Below, one piece after another: positions 26,541 through 39,800 of a stretch of 64,000 nucleotides of DNA. Position numbers and translations under genes: made by a program. This stretch comes from Trematomus loennbergii. Taxonomy: Eukaryota > Chordata > Actinopteri > Perciformes > Nototheniidae. The DNA lies in contig JAAOOA010000127.1 in NCBI GenBank assembly GCA_012861695.1, positions 16,872,755-16,936,754 on the forward strand, written 5' to 3'. Below the pieces are notes generated by a model, which did not search any database, had not been told where the DNA came from, and worked only from the letters and a program-made list of their open reading frames with translations. How positions within the stretch are numbered: position 1 is the first letter of the stretch; each line of letters starts with the position of its first letter.

Positions 26541-27539
26541 TATGTTGAGAAAATGACTTGTGTCCTCTTCCATGGTGACAGCATCCAGATGCTGCCAAGA
26601 GATGTTAATAGAGGGTCAATTTTTGGACAATAGTATCCATCACTGCTTTCCCCACTGCCTCCATCCTCCACGCTGTACGCTTTCTCTGGTTAAAAGAAGA
26701 GATGTGCTCCAATTACTGTTTTTGGCAAAGGCAGCCAGCCATAAACTATCCTGTAATTATCCTCTACTCGTGATTTCTATCATCTTGGTCACCTTGGTCA
26801 CATGTGGTCTTGGCCCAGCACATTTAAACTTTCTGTGGCAGGTCAAACCCATACACGTTTGTCGCCCACTCCTTTACATCCTGCTCCTCTTTTGTCTTCC
26901 CGCATTTCTTCGTTTTCCACGTCGCGCTAGTCGACCACATCCAAGTCCTGACAGGTGCTGGGCGGACATTAAACCTGCTGTTTTCTGTTTCCATGCGCCG
27001 CGTTTCACGACTCATTTCCAGGCAGAGTCTGGCTGTGAGGAACTCTGCCTGAGGAAATGTCTCTGTCTGTGCACTGGGAATTATTTCAGCTCTCCCTGCT
27101 GCTGCACCCACATGCGCTGCAAACTGGCTCTGTCACTGCAGTGCTGAAAAAGACAGATAATAATAATAATAATAAAAATGAATTACACCATTGACAATAA
27201 TACATTACTATTATTTGTATTATTAATAGTATTATAGTTATTATTATTATTAGCCTATTACTACAGTTATAGTACTTTTTTTTGCCAGGCTTATTTCTAT
27301 TATATTACGATTGCAGATTTTATAAACAACATTTTATTTAATTGAAATGGTTAAGCTGTTACACCTGGACAATGTATTGATGTACTATCCATGTGTACAA
27401 GCCGATCTCATTCACATCTCTGTGACACCTCGTGATTTTGATTATAAGAAAATGTAGCCTAAACTAAATGAGGAGACATTTATTTATTTCCACCTATATG
27501 TGGCTCAAATTATTATGAAAATTGTAATAATTTATTTTT

Positions 27540-27850
27540 ATATTTAAATGATGTCCTCATCCACAGGGATAGGTCGACGAACTGTCCTTTCAACACGGGT
27601 TCATACTATTCGTTGGTCTATATTTTATACACGTGTTTCGCCATGTCGACAGGGAAAGCCCCTGTGTATCCTCGCGCTGTGCGGCTGTGTGCGCGACATC
27701 AGTGAACGCGCAGCTCTCTCCTCTGTGTGTTCTGCCAGAGGTCGGACACTTCTGTCGCACGGCTTTAGTGACTTCAGCAAAACCAAACGACTAATTGTCA
27801 CCCTTTAATTGCGACTTAATTTGATCCATCGTCCATCGAGCTGTGTAAAA
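27540..27850. other. CpG-dense non-coding island
   Basis: Roughly 17 CpG dinucleotides in about 200 bp (27570-27760), including GTCGACGA, CTCGCGC, GCGCGAC and AACGCGC, in surroundings almost free of CpG. It holds an 86-codon frame on the plus strand (27548-27808) that resembles no protein I know. It could be an unmethylated promoter, an enhancer, or an old gene fragment. Confidence 0.4.
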
Positions 27851-28477
27851 TTGTCCCAACCTAAATTGTTGCAAATAACAAACCTTTAGTGAGGCGTATC
27901 GATTGATGCTAGAGAGAGGTGAGAGCACCTGCCTCTATCTGTCCATCTCGGGATCATGGACACACCAAGTATGTCTAATTTCTGAGACATTCAGCTGGGA
28001 TGTGTCTCAATTGGGACTGAGATCAGGGCTGTGATTGTCTATTGGTTTGGATTGGGTTGCTCAGTGCAATCCTGGGAACTGTTATTGCAATCCGCAGATT
28101 GTAATGATGGAGAGCCCTCGATGTGGCAGCACTGATTACATCAGCCAGTCTCTACCTTTCATCGCAGGTAGTCATTCTGTGCGCACGGCACCAACTGCCA
28201 CAGCTACTATACGTCTGTGTCCGTTCATAGGCACGGACTCTCCCTCACACACGGTCACATTAACACCAGTTTTCCTTACGCTATTTTTCATGACGCTCAT
28301 GTATTAATTCATTAATTCATCGTAGTAGTTAATTATAAAAGTAGCTTTATAAATACCGAAATTATTATAGAATGAGTTAAAGTAAATGTATCGTTTCCTA
28401 TTGGCTGCTGAGACGCTTTATAATTAGAAATATACCATTCACTTTTTTCTGAAAAGCAGCAGGCTCTTCCTCAGATA

Positions 28478-28860
28478 ATGACTCAGTATTCAGATCCTAA
28501 TATTCACAAAAAGTTGAATACTGCGTTATAAGAAATACTACAAGTAGTCCTGCATTAAAATATGTTATGGAATGCAGTTATTAAAAGCTAATTAATTAAT
28601 GATTTACAACAAAAAAAACTTTTAATTATTGTATTATACTGTATATATTTATAATCATTATTATTACAATTATGATGTTGATGCATAACAATGTATGTGT
28701 GCTGTTTACTGTTGTAGTTAGGCGAGATGGAGTAGTTAATTTTAATTATTTTAAAGACTTGTTGGAAAGTTTATGACGCTGCAACATATTTATTTTGTAT
28801 TTGTAAATTCTTTATGTCAGGTGTAGTGACAGCTGTCATGGTTAATATAAGTGCAATAAG
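28478..28860 (+). mobile_element. Decayed copy of a percomorph hAT-like non-autonomous repeat (copy 1)
   Basis: It contains the diagnostic strings CAGTATTCAGATCCT, ATACTACAAGTAGTCCTGCATT and, later, TTTACTGTTGTAGTTAGG and TTTTGTATTTGTAAATTCTT in the order seen in a very common fish repeat. It is heavily diverged, lacks clear termini and has no transposase. The same family recurs in the same orientation at 29083. Confidence 0.55.
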
Positions 28861-29082
28861 TATAATTGCATCCAAACACATTATGTGAGTACATGTTCTT
28901 AGTTAATTTGCCCTATGAAGTACAGGCCATGTAATTTTTCGTCATAATGTTTACACCACTGTGTGCATGTAAACTGTTTATGAAATATTATTCATTTTTC
29001 CATCTTTGTATTTACTGCTTATTTGCGTTTGTATTTATTTATTTTAGATATAAGCAAGGACTCCACAGACTTCCAGAGCACT

Positions 29083-29565
29083 TACCAGAGGTGGATAAAG
29101 TATTCAGATCATCCTATAGAAAAAGCAAGACATCAATGCAAAGATACTCCACTGCAAGTTAAAGTCCTGAACTTAAGTAAAAGTATCAGTAAAAACATAA
29201 AATATCAATAAAGTAAAGTAAAAACATAAAATATTCACAATAGCCCCTTGGGGAGTGTTGCATTACTGTATAGTGTATCAGAGTATATTATTTATATTGG
29301 ATTGTTATTACTGATACATTCAAACTGCAGCATTTCCATTTGTTGTTGATTATTGCAAAGCTGACACACTGTTGGGTCGTTTTTTTTCTATAACAATGCA
29401 GCATATTATATAAATTCAAATGTAAAATCAACATCTGCAAGAAACGTTATAGCTTTCAAATACAAGTAAAAAGAGCATATGATGGTATAGAAGTAGCTCC
29501 AAATTGCATTTAATTACATTGACTGAGTAGATGTAGTTAGTTACTCCCCACCACTGCTGCTGACA
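29083..29565 (+). mobile_element. Percomorph hAT-like non-autonomous repeat (copy 2, near full length)
   Basis: It starts CAGAGGTGGATAAAGTATTCAG and ends GTTACTCCCCACCACTG, the reverse complement of CAGTGGTGGGGAGTAAC, so the ends form imperfect terminal inverted repeats of hAT type. Internal strings ACTTAAGTAAAAGTATCAG and CTATAACAATGCAGCATATTA fit the same fish family. An 8-bp target duplication is not clear. It has no coding capacity. Confidence 0.65.
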
Positions 29566-30497
29566 ATAAATCACACTCATGTGTCTGCAGGCTGTGATCA
29601 CTATCAGCATGTGCCTTCCAGCATGTTCTTATGAGAGCCTCCTCTGTGACATATGGAGATGCTTCCTCCCACAGCCACACCTGACTGATCCTCTCCTCTC
29701 TCTGCACAGATGATATCACACAGCTCACTGCGACAAGATTCCCAAACGGCTCTCCTTTACAGTGAAAACATGTCATCTGACCATGTCGCCCGGCATAACC
29801 TAAATATTGTGCATTGTTGTTGAAGAGAGGTCAGGAGACTTGTGAGTCGTGTATTTCAGGCTGTGTTCTCTAATTAAGTATTCATGAAGCAGCAGTGGGA
29901 GCAAAGTATAGGTTTACACCACACTGGTGGTTTCCGACGGCTTCACCCCCATACCCCCCCCCCCCCTCCCATGTGTAATGCTCGGCTTTCCCCCCGCCGG
30001 CAGACAGGCCATCATTCCTAGTGTACTTCCAGCAATGATATCAAAAAGGTTTTTTGGTCAAGCCAAAGAGAGGTCACTCTAATAATACCCAAGGTCAGTG
30101 GTGGGAGCCAGCGAGTCTCCCAGTCATTATTCATTTGTTCACAGAGTTAATGACAGTTGCAGGGCGACGAGAACTTGGAGCCAGTAGCCATGTGATGTCA
30201 CCAACACATGCCAAAAGGATTAGGAGGGCAGGCAGGGGACAAGAAGTGTGGATTATACAGGGAGGGAAAACACGCACTACAACCTTTACTGCACCGTCAC
30301 CAACCATGTTACTGCTGGAGTTATGACACACACACATGATGTCACATAATTATGACAAGAGGCAGACAGCATTGCCAAAAATAAGGTTGAAATGCACCTT
30401 TAAAAGTAGTTTCTACTTGTCATTTCAAAGTAAAATGCTCTTTTGGGGGTTATTTAACATGTTTATTACCCAGGGTGTGATTAGAGAACATTTTTTT

Positions 30498-30556
30498 TTA
30501 AACACCATTTATTTACAGTCTTTTTGTGAAAAGACTGTAATAATATGGGTGTTTTC
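30498..30556. repeat. Long near-perfect hairpin/palindrome
   Basis: A perfect 12-bp core stem TTACAGTCTTTT (30513-30524) pairs with AAAAGACTGTAA (30529-30540) around a 4-base TGTG loop. It extends outward through small bulges to AAACACC / GGTGTTT, giving arms of about 27 bases. No known family was recognised. Confidence 0.8.
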
Positions 30557-32460
30557 ATGCTGGAAGATGATCCAACAATTTCTGTTTCTCTCATTTACAA
30601 CCCTTTTTTTTTGTAGTTTATAGTCACTACATTATATATATATCACTGTTGTATTAGCACAGCAACAACAGTGGCATAAAAACGGGATCCCGTGGCTTTC
30701 ACACAGAGAGAAGGAACAATGAACACACCTTATTCAGTCGCTGGGCAGGCAGGCAGCGCACAGCGAACAATGAACCCCTCCCTCCTGTCTCGCACCGTCT
30801 GATAATGACCACATCCTCCTCCACTGATAGCGCTCTCCTTTTATCACCCACATGGGCATAAATAAAGCTCAGATAAAAACATTTCAGCAGGGATATTGAG
30901 AATATGAACAACTGTGTTCCAGTAGCAACAGAAACAGTGATTTTTATGTTTTCATAATGCTTATGAAGTATAAAATAAAAGGCCACATGTTGCATATATA
31001 CAGTATATACCTGCTGGTCACTTGATCCACGAAGCAAAACGTTTTCCCCTTCTGTGCCTATAACGCTCCATATGTTGTTTTTGTGTAAACAAAAGTTGGT
31101 CCATCTCTTTGTTGTAAAGCAGATATTCAAAAGAGATTCTCTCTTGTTCTTTCAGTTGCATCTGCTGAATAATTAGAAAGAGAATAATATGCATTTGGAC
31201 AAATTGCTGCAGGAATCCACCAGTGTGGCCTTTGTCTCGGCACCTAACATGCAGATAAAGTAGATTCCCTGTTTGAGCATAAGGTCAGGGTATAAATATG
31301 AACTGCATTTTGCATTACTTTCAGATGAGTGAAGCTGTCAGACCAATAATATGAGCTTTCAGTCCTACTTTCTGCCACTTATCCCCATTCTAGGACCAAG
31401 GGGTCATGTGAAAATTGAAAGTGACAGTCAAAGCAGCATGTTGAACAGGCTGATTGGGCTGAGCTGTCACGGCCCAGATCAGAGCTCTTTAACACCAGGC
31501 CTATCAGAGCTCCTTCTGTTGGAGCCAATGGATCCCTATACAGGCCACTTGACCGGGATAAGAGAATATCTCTAAACCAGGAAACAGTGCAAAAAGCCAC
31601 ATACATGCTAGATTTTGAAGCGATTGATACAATGAGTTCCAAATGATCAACACATGTAATTAGCAAGAAACAAACAAAGTTTTAATAAGTTGTCTAAAAA
31701 ACTTGGAAGAATACTTTTAATAGCAAAAACAAAGCCTCAGGGTTCAGTGGAGGTTTTTCTCTCAGACAGGATTCAGCTCTCATTTCCAGATTCACATGAA
31801 TGAAGTCCAGTGGTTTTCCTTTGTGGTCGTTTGAATGAAAATGTTTGTATCACCTGTTTTGTGGATGATTTAATGAGCGGGTGATGCTGTCACATGAAAG
31901 ATTTTTTACTTCATCGAAAGCATTCCCTGTCAATTTATATGTTGTTTCATATGCAGCATTGCATGAAGCTCAGTCGAAAGCAATCAGCTTCCCGTCATCC
32001 ATTCAGATGATAATAAATCACGTCATTATCACTTTTACTTGGGTCCATCTTTGAAAGAGAGGGAGAATGAAATATTTTTGTCAGGTGGAAGAATAACTTA
32101 TGATCCTTTTATGTCCTGCTGAGAACCCTTGAAAATAATAATACACCACAGCAGAAGCACATGAACAACTGAAAGGCGCCGAGTGTTATAAATCTGATGG
32201 GATTTGCATATTTTGCCTCCCCAGCAAGAAGCAAGCAAACGAAATCACATGGCATCTGAAAAAAAGAAGCGCTTACAAAACACTCAGAAGTTAGGGTTCA
32301 CATTAAGAAGGACATGTTTCTCCAGAACTCACTTGTGATTGAAAATGTGAGGATTTCAAGGTAAAAGCTTCTTGAAGAATATTATTTATTTATTTTTGCA
32401 TCTGAAGGACTCAAAGTCAAGAAAATGATCAATCAAGTAATCAGTCATAATGTGCTCATT

Positions 32461-32473
32461 TGACCTTTGTCAC
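32461..32473 (-). promoter_or_regulatory. DR1/COUP-like site in the downstream desert
   Basis: The minus strand reads GTGACAAAGGTCA, one mismatch from the COUP site GTGTCAAAGGTCA. It stands alone in non-coding DNA about 12 kb beyond the nr2f2 stop codon. Confidence 0.25.
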
Positions 32474-32960
32474 TCTTCTGTTTGAGCATAAGTTTCTCTT
32501 TATTCCTCTCTTATTTCAACTTCAACAGATTTACTTTATTACTCAGTTCAAACAGATGCTTTAAGATCATCTAATACAGTCAAGCCTAGGCTGTCAAATA
32601 TTGTTAGTTCAGTCCGAACACTGACACACAAGTTAGATATCAGTGTCAAATGTTGTCTCATCAAAGTTTAACATTATGTTGTGTTTCAAGAAAAAGCTGT
32701 CAGATTTATCAATAAACATTTTCAATGTATTCATGTGAATCCTGCTGGTAGTTAGTTTTATATGTTTGTGATATCACATACAGAAAGTGAGAAGAAGTAA
32801 GTAGGAGTTAAAAGACTGGTTCATTTATTCATAAAAAGTCCAGATACAACTTTCCTGGACTGTTTATAATTATATTTAACAATGTAAAATGTTTCCAAAC
32901 TATGTCAAAGCTGTGATTGGCTGTGGCAGCTTTATTCAACAATGCACTACAGACTCTACT

Positions 32961-33159
<199 letters not shown>

Positions 33160-36100
33160 GTTTAAATAAATAACCTTTCGTATGTGATTTTATTTTCTAC
33201 ATGAAGTCAACAAATAAAATACTCCCAGTGATAAGCTGCCTAACTCACGTTCATCCACTACTGCTTAACTTGAACACGTTTGTTTTGTAATAAGGCAACT
33301 TTCCAAATGATGGAGTAATTTGTTTAAAATAAAATAGTTTGATATTTAAATAAGACTTAGCAAGTGATCACCACAACAAGTAGCTGCATCGAAACATTGT
33401 GTTTGGCTCAGGATTCAGAAAAAGGATCAAAAGTTGGTCAAAAACCTTAGCAAAGTGGGGAGTTATATCCTAAAATGAATAACGAAGTGAAAACAGTCTT
33501 AATATAAACCCTTGTGTATTTTTCCTTCTGCTTAAATACTGCCAAAATTGTTGAATGTAGAAAACCCACTTCCATATTTTAACTGTAAAGCTTATCCAAC
33601 AGCAACTAACTGAATCCTTTGGAGAGTCATGAAACACTTCAGAGTTGTTTTCCTTCACTCCTCCTTTCTGTCGACACACACACAGCAAATTAGAGGAGAG
33701 TGTGTAGCAGGTTTTGAACATTACATTTCCTCACAGGGAGACATTGTTGCTTTAATTGTGTGATACATGTTTTAATGCAGGAACAAAAACTTGGGCTCTC
33801 CTCCTTCCTCTAAAGGATCAGGTAAAAAGGCTTGTCTCCTGCCTTCCAAAACGCGTCCCATGTCCATCCCAACATCACAATTCTCCAACCCATGTTCTCC
33901 CTTTTTTTCTGATTCCACTGATCTGAGCTTGAAATGCGAAGGCAGCAAAGCACTAAGCCTTCAAACGTGTGATTTTTTCAAAAGATCTCTAGAAGCAATC
34001 TCTGCCTGACTGACCCCTGACAGCTGCAGATCTCTTTATTTCTCTCTGCTGGCACTTCATTTGGTAGAAAAGCTCTCAGATTCACACCTCTGTCAGGCAG
34101 CACAAGTGTTTATTATGTGCATACACACAGAATATCCCATACAGTGCACACCTCAAAGGCATGCAGTCTTTTGACAAACATCCTGGACATTCTGAAAAAA
34201 AAACAACAACATATATGTTACAGTAATTCATGTTTCGTCCTCATATTTATTGCTCGACCATCTTATTTCTTTGCTAAACTAAAAGTGATTAAATATATAA
34301 ATATGATGTGTGTGTGTTTTCCTTGCAGAGCCATGGAGATAGAAACAGTGCAGATGCTTTAATACAAACGCTGCCCCTGTGTCCTCTGGATGATCTGCTC
34401 CTCTGTGCAGACACATCAAGTGAAATTGGTTTGACTTCCTCCTCATGTTTCCATGTCTTCTTCTTTTTTATTCACAATGAAAATAACTTGATTCCGCACT
34501 TTAAACTCACTGCAACGGCTGGGGGGAGAAATTAGTTTAAATGATCTTAATGTGCAACATTGTGAGATAACATGGTACAAAGAAGTACATACTGTATACG
34601 TAGCAGTTAGATTTAAATTCACTATGTTATTGTGTTAGATTATAAATATCCACATCACAACAGAATTACCTGAACAATAGCATGTGTTCTTATGTGCAGT
34701 TTGTCTTTTTTTCATGATGGCAGCTTCTCCTCCGTCCCTGGGAGTGCAGGCTCTGGTGCCTCCCTCTCTGGAAATGAGACTGCAGGCTCTATCATTAGAT
34801 CGGATGGCAAGTCTTTATGCAAAGTGTTTTGCATAATTACATACCAAAGCCAGAATAGCCACCCTCAAATTTTATGGGTCACAAAGCATCAACAATTGCT
34901 GCATTATTGTCCACCAAAGTCCAGCCCCACCAATGACAAGCAACGAAAAAGAGAAGAAGAAGAGAGAGAAAGAGCTCGTCTGCTTAATCTAAGCTTGGGA
35001 GATTGCATTTTCTTTCTTATAAAAAGTAAAGAAGATTATTCCCAACTTGTTTACATATAGTTGTAAAGTTCAGAGGACTGGCCAAGGCTGCAGGGAGTTT
35101 GATCCCCGAGTCTACAACATGAGAGCTCCATGAAGTGTCTGCAGGTCCTTCAGCTCCCAACTGTCTGTGAAGAAGTTTGATTTAGAAAAAAGGAAACTTT
35201 TAGATGGAAATTAAGAAGTTCTTCGCGTGATTTTGTTCATTTTATTTAATTCAATAAAGTACTTTATGAATGGCAAAGATACGATCGTATTAAAATAGTT
35301 CAATTAATGTAGGGAGTGTGTATATGTAAAGCAATAGCTGTAGTAGGTATACTTACTATTGTTATAGTAATTATAATCAATATGTTGTATTATTATTAAG
35401 GTTTTACTAAACAAATCGAGACTGCGGCAGATTTTAAAAGTCTTATCACAATTTCTAATTAAGTCAATTGATCTGAGCTTGAAGGTTTAATTTACAAATC
35501 ATGTTGCTGAAATTAAAAATAATAATAATGAACTGAAATTTTAAAAAAGAAATCCGATTATATGAATTGCATTACCACTTTTATAGACAGCAGAAGAGTA
35601 AACATGCATCAGAAAGATAATTAAAAAGGAAAAAAAAATCGGAATGACAAAGTTTTATTTTTAGAAAGAGAAAAGTATTATTGTAAAAATTATTGTAAAA
35701 ATATCAGTGTAATAATTACTGAAAACATCCTACTGATTTGATTTAGCTAATATCCGCCGTGAACAAGCCGTTGTTATGTTCACCCCCAACAGAGAGAACA
35801 GGGTCACAGAGGAAAACACAAACAAGATAAATAATAAATAACTACATTTAAACAGTTTAAGAGACTGGTGACAACAGAGCATGGTAATACAAATACGATC
35901 ATTCAGATAGTGAGGGAAAGGTCAGATATTTCGATGTTTTTTGGGAAATACTGTTTAAAAAAGCGATGATATTTGAACAGGATCTACTTCACGTGTCAAA
36001 TAATATTCGATAGATGAGACATATCCTAAAGTGACAGATCAAACGGTTATCACTAAATATTTGTCAAGGGCATGAAATAAAAATAAACTAAATCGAAATG

Positions 36101-36429
36101 TCTCCAAAGAGGACGGCTCTGGAGACTGCAGTCATGAGGTTTGAATTTAATGTGCACCATATAAATGTTATGCCCAAATAAAATGTCTTAACTTCACTAT
36201 CCTGTGTCACTTTTGTGTTTCATCCTTATTTTATTATTAGGACAACCCTTTATTTTTAATTGATTGTTAAATAAATGACAATGAGTTATCTTCTTCCATA
36301 ATGTCATTGTACAATGTCAATTAAAATGGTTTATAACATGTCCTTTGTGAAGTTCCCAGCTCAAATGATCTCAGCAGTTCCACACTGACTTTGTGTTTCT
36401 CTAAACATATATACATATATTTTAATTTG

Positions 36430-36890
36430 ATCGAGCCATTTCGCAGGAGAAAGTCAGACAGTAGGCTACCGGTGAGCCAGAGAGCCAGCCGGGGCACCGG
36501 AGCACAGCTGAGGTTAAATGTGCAGAATAGCGCCATCTCGCTGCTGCGGGCAGACTCTCCTGCACTCTGTCTCTTCCTCTGCTGTTGAGACCCTCCGTGA
36601 AGATTTGTCCTTTCATAAGGTTGACCGATTTCTGTGTGCATAGCCAGCTATGACAACAGCCTGCATGCTGCTGTCTTTTGGCGGCCACCAGTTATATGTG
36701 TTATCGCTGTTCATTAGTGCAGGGGGTCCCGGAGCGGGGCCCGGGACCTGCGGGGGTCAGTGAGGGGGGGGGGGTGTACAGCGCGTCCCCAGCAACTTGA
36801 GAAGTAGGCCTACTGTCATTCTACTGAATCTAATTCAACAAAAAATGATCACACATAAACTAGTTCCCAAATCTGAGGTCCCGGGACGCT
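36430..36890. other. GC/CpG-rich patch
   Basis: Contains CCAGCCGGGGCACCGGAG, CTCGCTGCTGCGGGC and the GC-rich inverted repeat at 36725-36748, ending in a G-run (36764-36774). It stands out from the AT-rich desert about 7.5 kb beyond the nr2f2 stop codon. Candidate regulatory element or promoter of an unannotated RNA. Confidence 0.35.
36725..36748. repeat. GC-rich inverted repeat in a CpG-rich patch
   Basis: GGTCCCGG (36725-36732) pairs with CCGGGACC (36741-36748). A related string with the palindrome GTCCCGGGAC recurs near 36879-36888. Confidence 0.7.
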
Positions 36891-39800
36891 CCTGGGTCAC
36901 AGAGTGAGATAAACAGAATCCTCTGGAAATCAGAGGAATCATTTAATTTCTCTTGTGGGTCATGATTGGTTTGCAATTGCGCATTTACAGGATGTTTAAA
37001 TTTGGTGAGTCTGGATTTCTGCCGTCTGTTTATGGACAATGTGTAGCCTACTAAATCACATCCAGCCACGGGAAATGTCAGATGTGTGTCCTTGTGAACA
37101 CATTATTATTACCAGGCGCTTCAGAGGCTGCTGACATGAGAAGGTGTGGGAGAGCCCGGACATGAGGGCAGGAGGAGAGGTGGTCTCACACTTATTATCT
37201 TCACAATGCTCTGTTAGGTTAGGTTGGTTTGAAAATTCAAAAATAAACGTTTAATATTATGCAGACTAAGCAGTCATTTGTTTGGGGGAAATAGGAGTAA
37301 GAAAATCCTGCAATACGCGAGCTGCGAAATGACTGTGTGGCGGTTGGATGTAAGATCATTCCATTTATTTATTTATAAAAATAATGTTTATGTTCTATAC
37401 GATGTAACGATAAGAATATTTATTTCTAACAAAACCAGAATAAAAAATAACTATCCAACTTCAATAACAATTAAGGCCTGTATAGGTCAAATACTCGCAA
37501 ATAAATAATGCCTAAAAATGCAGCCAAAGACTTAAAAAAGAGTTTAAAAGTCAAAACTTTATGCAGGTCTTTGTTTTTTCCGTGTTTAATACATCTTCAG
37601 GAGGATCCCAATAAGCTCCACTCTGCTGTCAGCCGCTCCATCTGAGCCATTTAACTGAGGAGCGGAACAACATGTGCAACTGCAAGGAAACATGCAGCCT
37701 AAATAAAACGTCTCGGGGCGGTGGTGGAAAAAACAATCTAATGATAAGATATTTTTGGTATACTGAAAATATTCGGCATAAATTTGCTCCCATGAGAAGC
37801 TTTCTATGAATTTATAGGAAAAGTTAGAAGGATATTGTAGGTCCTTTCTTCACCTGTAGAGTATGTGAACATGAAGTTCATTGTGTTGGTGTGGTGGAAA
37901 TGATGATGATGATGATGATAAACAATGAGAGTGATGATGAAGAGTGGACGAGAGAAAACGCTCAGGGTGTGAGTAAGTTTTTTTTTAGGCACATTCAGTC
38001 TACCACCAGCTTCGACCATGAATTACGCCAACATTTATTTCACAGTTTGCGGAGGCTTTGCCAAGTTCGTGTTTCAAGTTTTGGTAAACCACACGCACGC
38101 ACGCCCCCACGCACATGAGAACGTGCATTTACAGGGAGAAACAGCAAAGCGGTGTGGAGTGACACGAGCGAAGCATGGCAGGTCTGCCCGCCTCATTAAT
38201 GCAACATTGATTAAACATTTAGTACTTATTTGTGCAATTTATGCGGCATTTTACACCCGCATAAACTAATGTCCAATGTCTTCAATAATATCACCATCAC
38301 AGAGGAAAGCACCTCACTTGTGACCACAGAGGGGAGAGATGAGTAAACAGACCTGCACAGTTGACATTGTCAATTAAGATGTCTAAATCAGGCATTTCTG
38401 CTTGACCCACACCCACGCAGAGGGGCCTCCAAACCACGCACGTGATCTCTAACTTAATGCGTTCGTAAAAGCTTCACTGTGGTCACATACATTCAGGTTC
38501 TTTCTCCAAACTGCTTGAGAGTGACGAGGCTGTAACATTAATACTGCGACCCCTGGAAGACTGACAACACTGCGGTGCGCCTAATGGGGATCTTAATAAA
38601 GTATCTATGTACCCCGAGAAACAAATCGATACAAGATGTAGGCCTATGGATCGATACCTATGAAGTAGTCCTGATGAAATAATGCGTTAGGGTTTGGGGA
38701 GGCTGAGGCGCCTGTCTAATATCCAGGAGAGTGTTTGCGGTCTCTTCCCATCATCCCTCTGCTGACCGCTCTCCCCGTGTGTGATCGTGGATATAAAAAG
38801 AAATCAAACTGCATGCTTAAAAAAGCTGCTCCCTGATATAACTCATTATTTAATTCCCACCCTTTCTGTCCAGCTTCTCCGGGAGATGTGGTAATCTTTC
38901 AGCCATAAATTCACGTTTATATAATAAAATATAAGCACACGTTATGTTTACTCAGGGGGCCAAATAGTAGCTTGCTTCTGAATTTATTTGATGTGCAATA
39001 TTCAAGCTATCATAGGTAAAGTTGGCTGCTCCACTGCCGTTGAGATAGGCTCACCGTGAGCGCGCTTGGGTTTAAAGGAAACCGAAATAGCCTCCTCAAA
39101 AATGGAGGAAATTCAACATGGGGTATATTCCCCCTCTTGCACTAGACGCTGCAGTTGTCTTTATCGCCCGTATTTATATCACCACAAAGAGCTGCGCCCC
39201 TTTTGAAAGTCTCGCCGTGTTTTTTCTGCTTTTTTTCATCCATTGAACTTTGCCATGTTGCTGTTGATTGGTCCTTCTTTCAGATTTATTTTTCTCAATT
39301 TTTCTTTTCTCGAAAATGAAAAGTCAACGAAGAGGAACATTTTTGTCAAGGAAAATCCTGTTGTATAATATTCTTGTCAAGAGGGGATAATGATCCCTAG
39401 TTTTAATATGTGACCGGTGTCTTGTTTTCACTTCACGCTCTCAGGAGTGCCTGTAATATTTTTTCTACAACTTTCAAACCCGCTTATAGCCAATACCAAG
39501 GGACATAAAGAGAGCTGATGTTGTCAACAACATGATCATATTTTTTTTGCTCAAATTTTTGCCGGGGGTCATATTGGATGTGCAACAATTTAGAGAGTTA
39601 TCCCTCAATGTTATTTTATTTTAATACAAGCCTCCAAAATTGATTCCTGACTTTTTATGTAACCTTTGATCCTTCTGATCATGTTAAAAACGACAACTTC
39701 ACATGGGGACTCTCCTCTCGGCAGAGGTGTCCTCGCCATCTCCTGCGCTCACACACAGACGCAGTGGGATACAGAGTGGATGACAGGTGCTTAAAACACA

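Larger units (their letters stand above)
24950..28470. other. Geneless intergenic DNA with CpG island
   Basis: It contains the C13 run, the motif cluster at 26280, a long stop-free frame from about 26560 to 27147 on the plus strand, and the CpG-dense patch at 27540. No frame matches a known protein. Confidence 0.6.

Noticed and set aside
30498..30556. MicroRNA precursor call for the hairpin
   Set aside because: The 4-base loop and lack of a known mature sequence do not support a microRNA; kept as an unexplained hairpin.
30699..31130. 143-codon minus-strand frame
   Set aside because: No recognisable domain, no splice context and ordinary desert composition; taken as chance.
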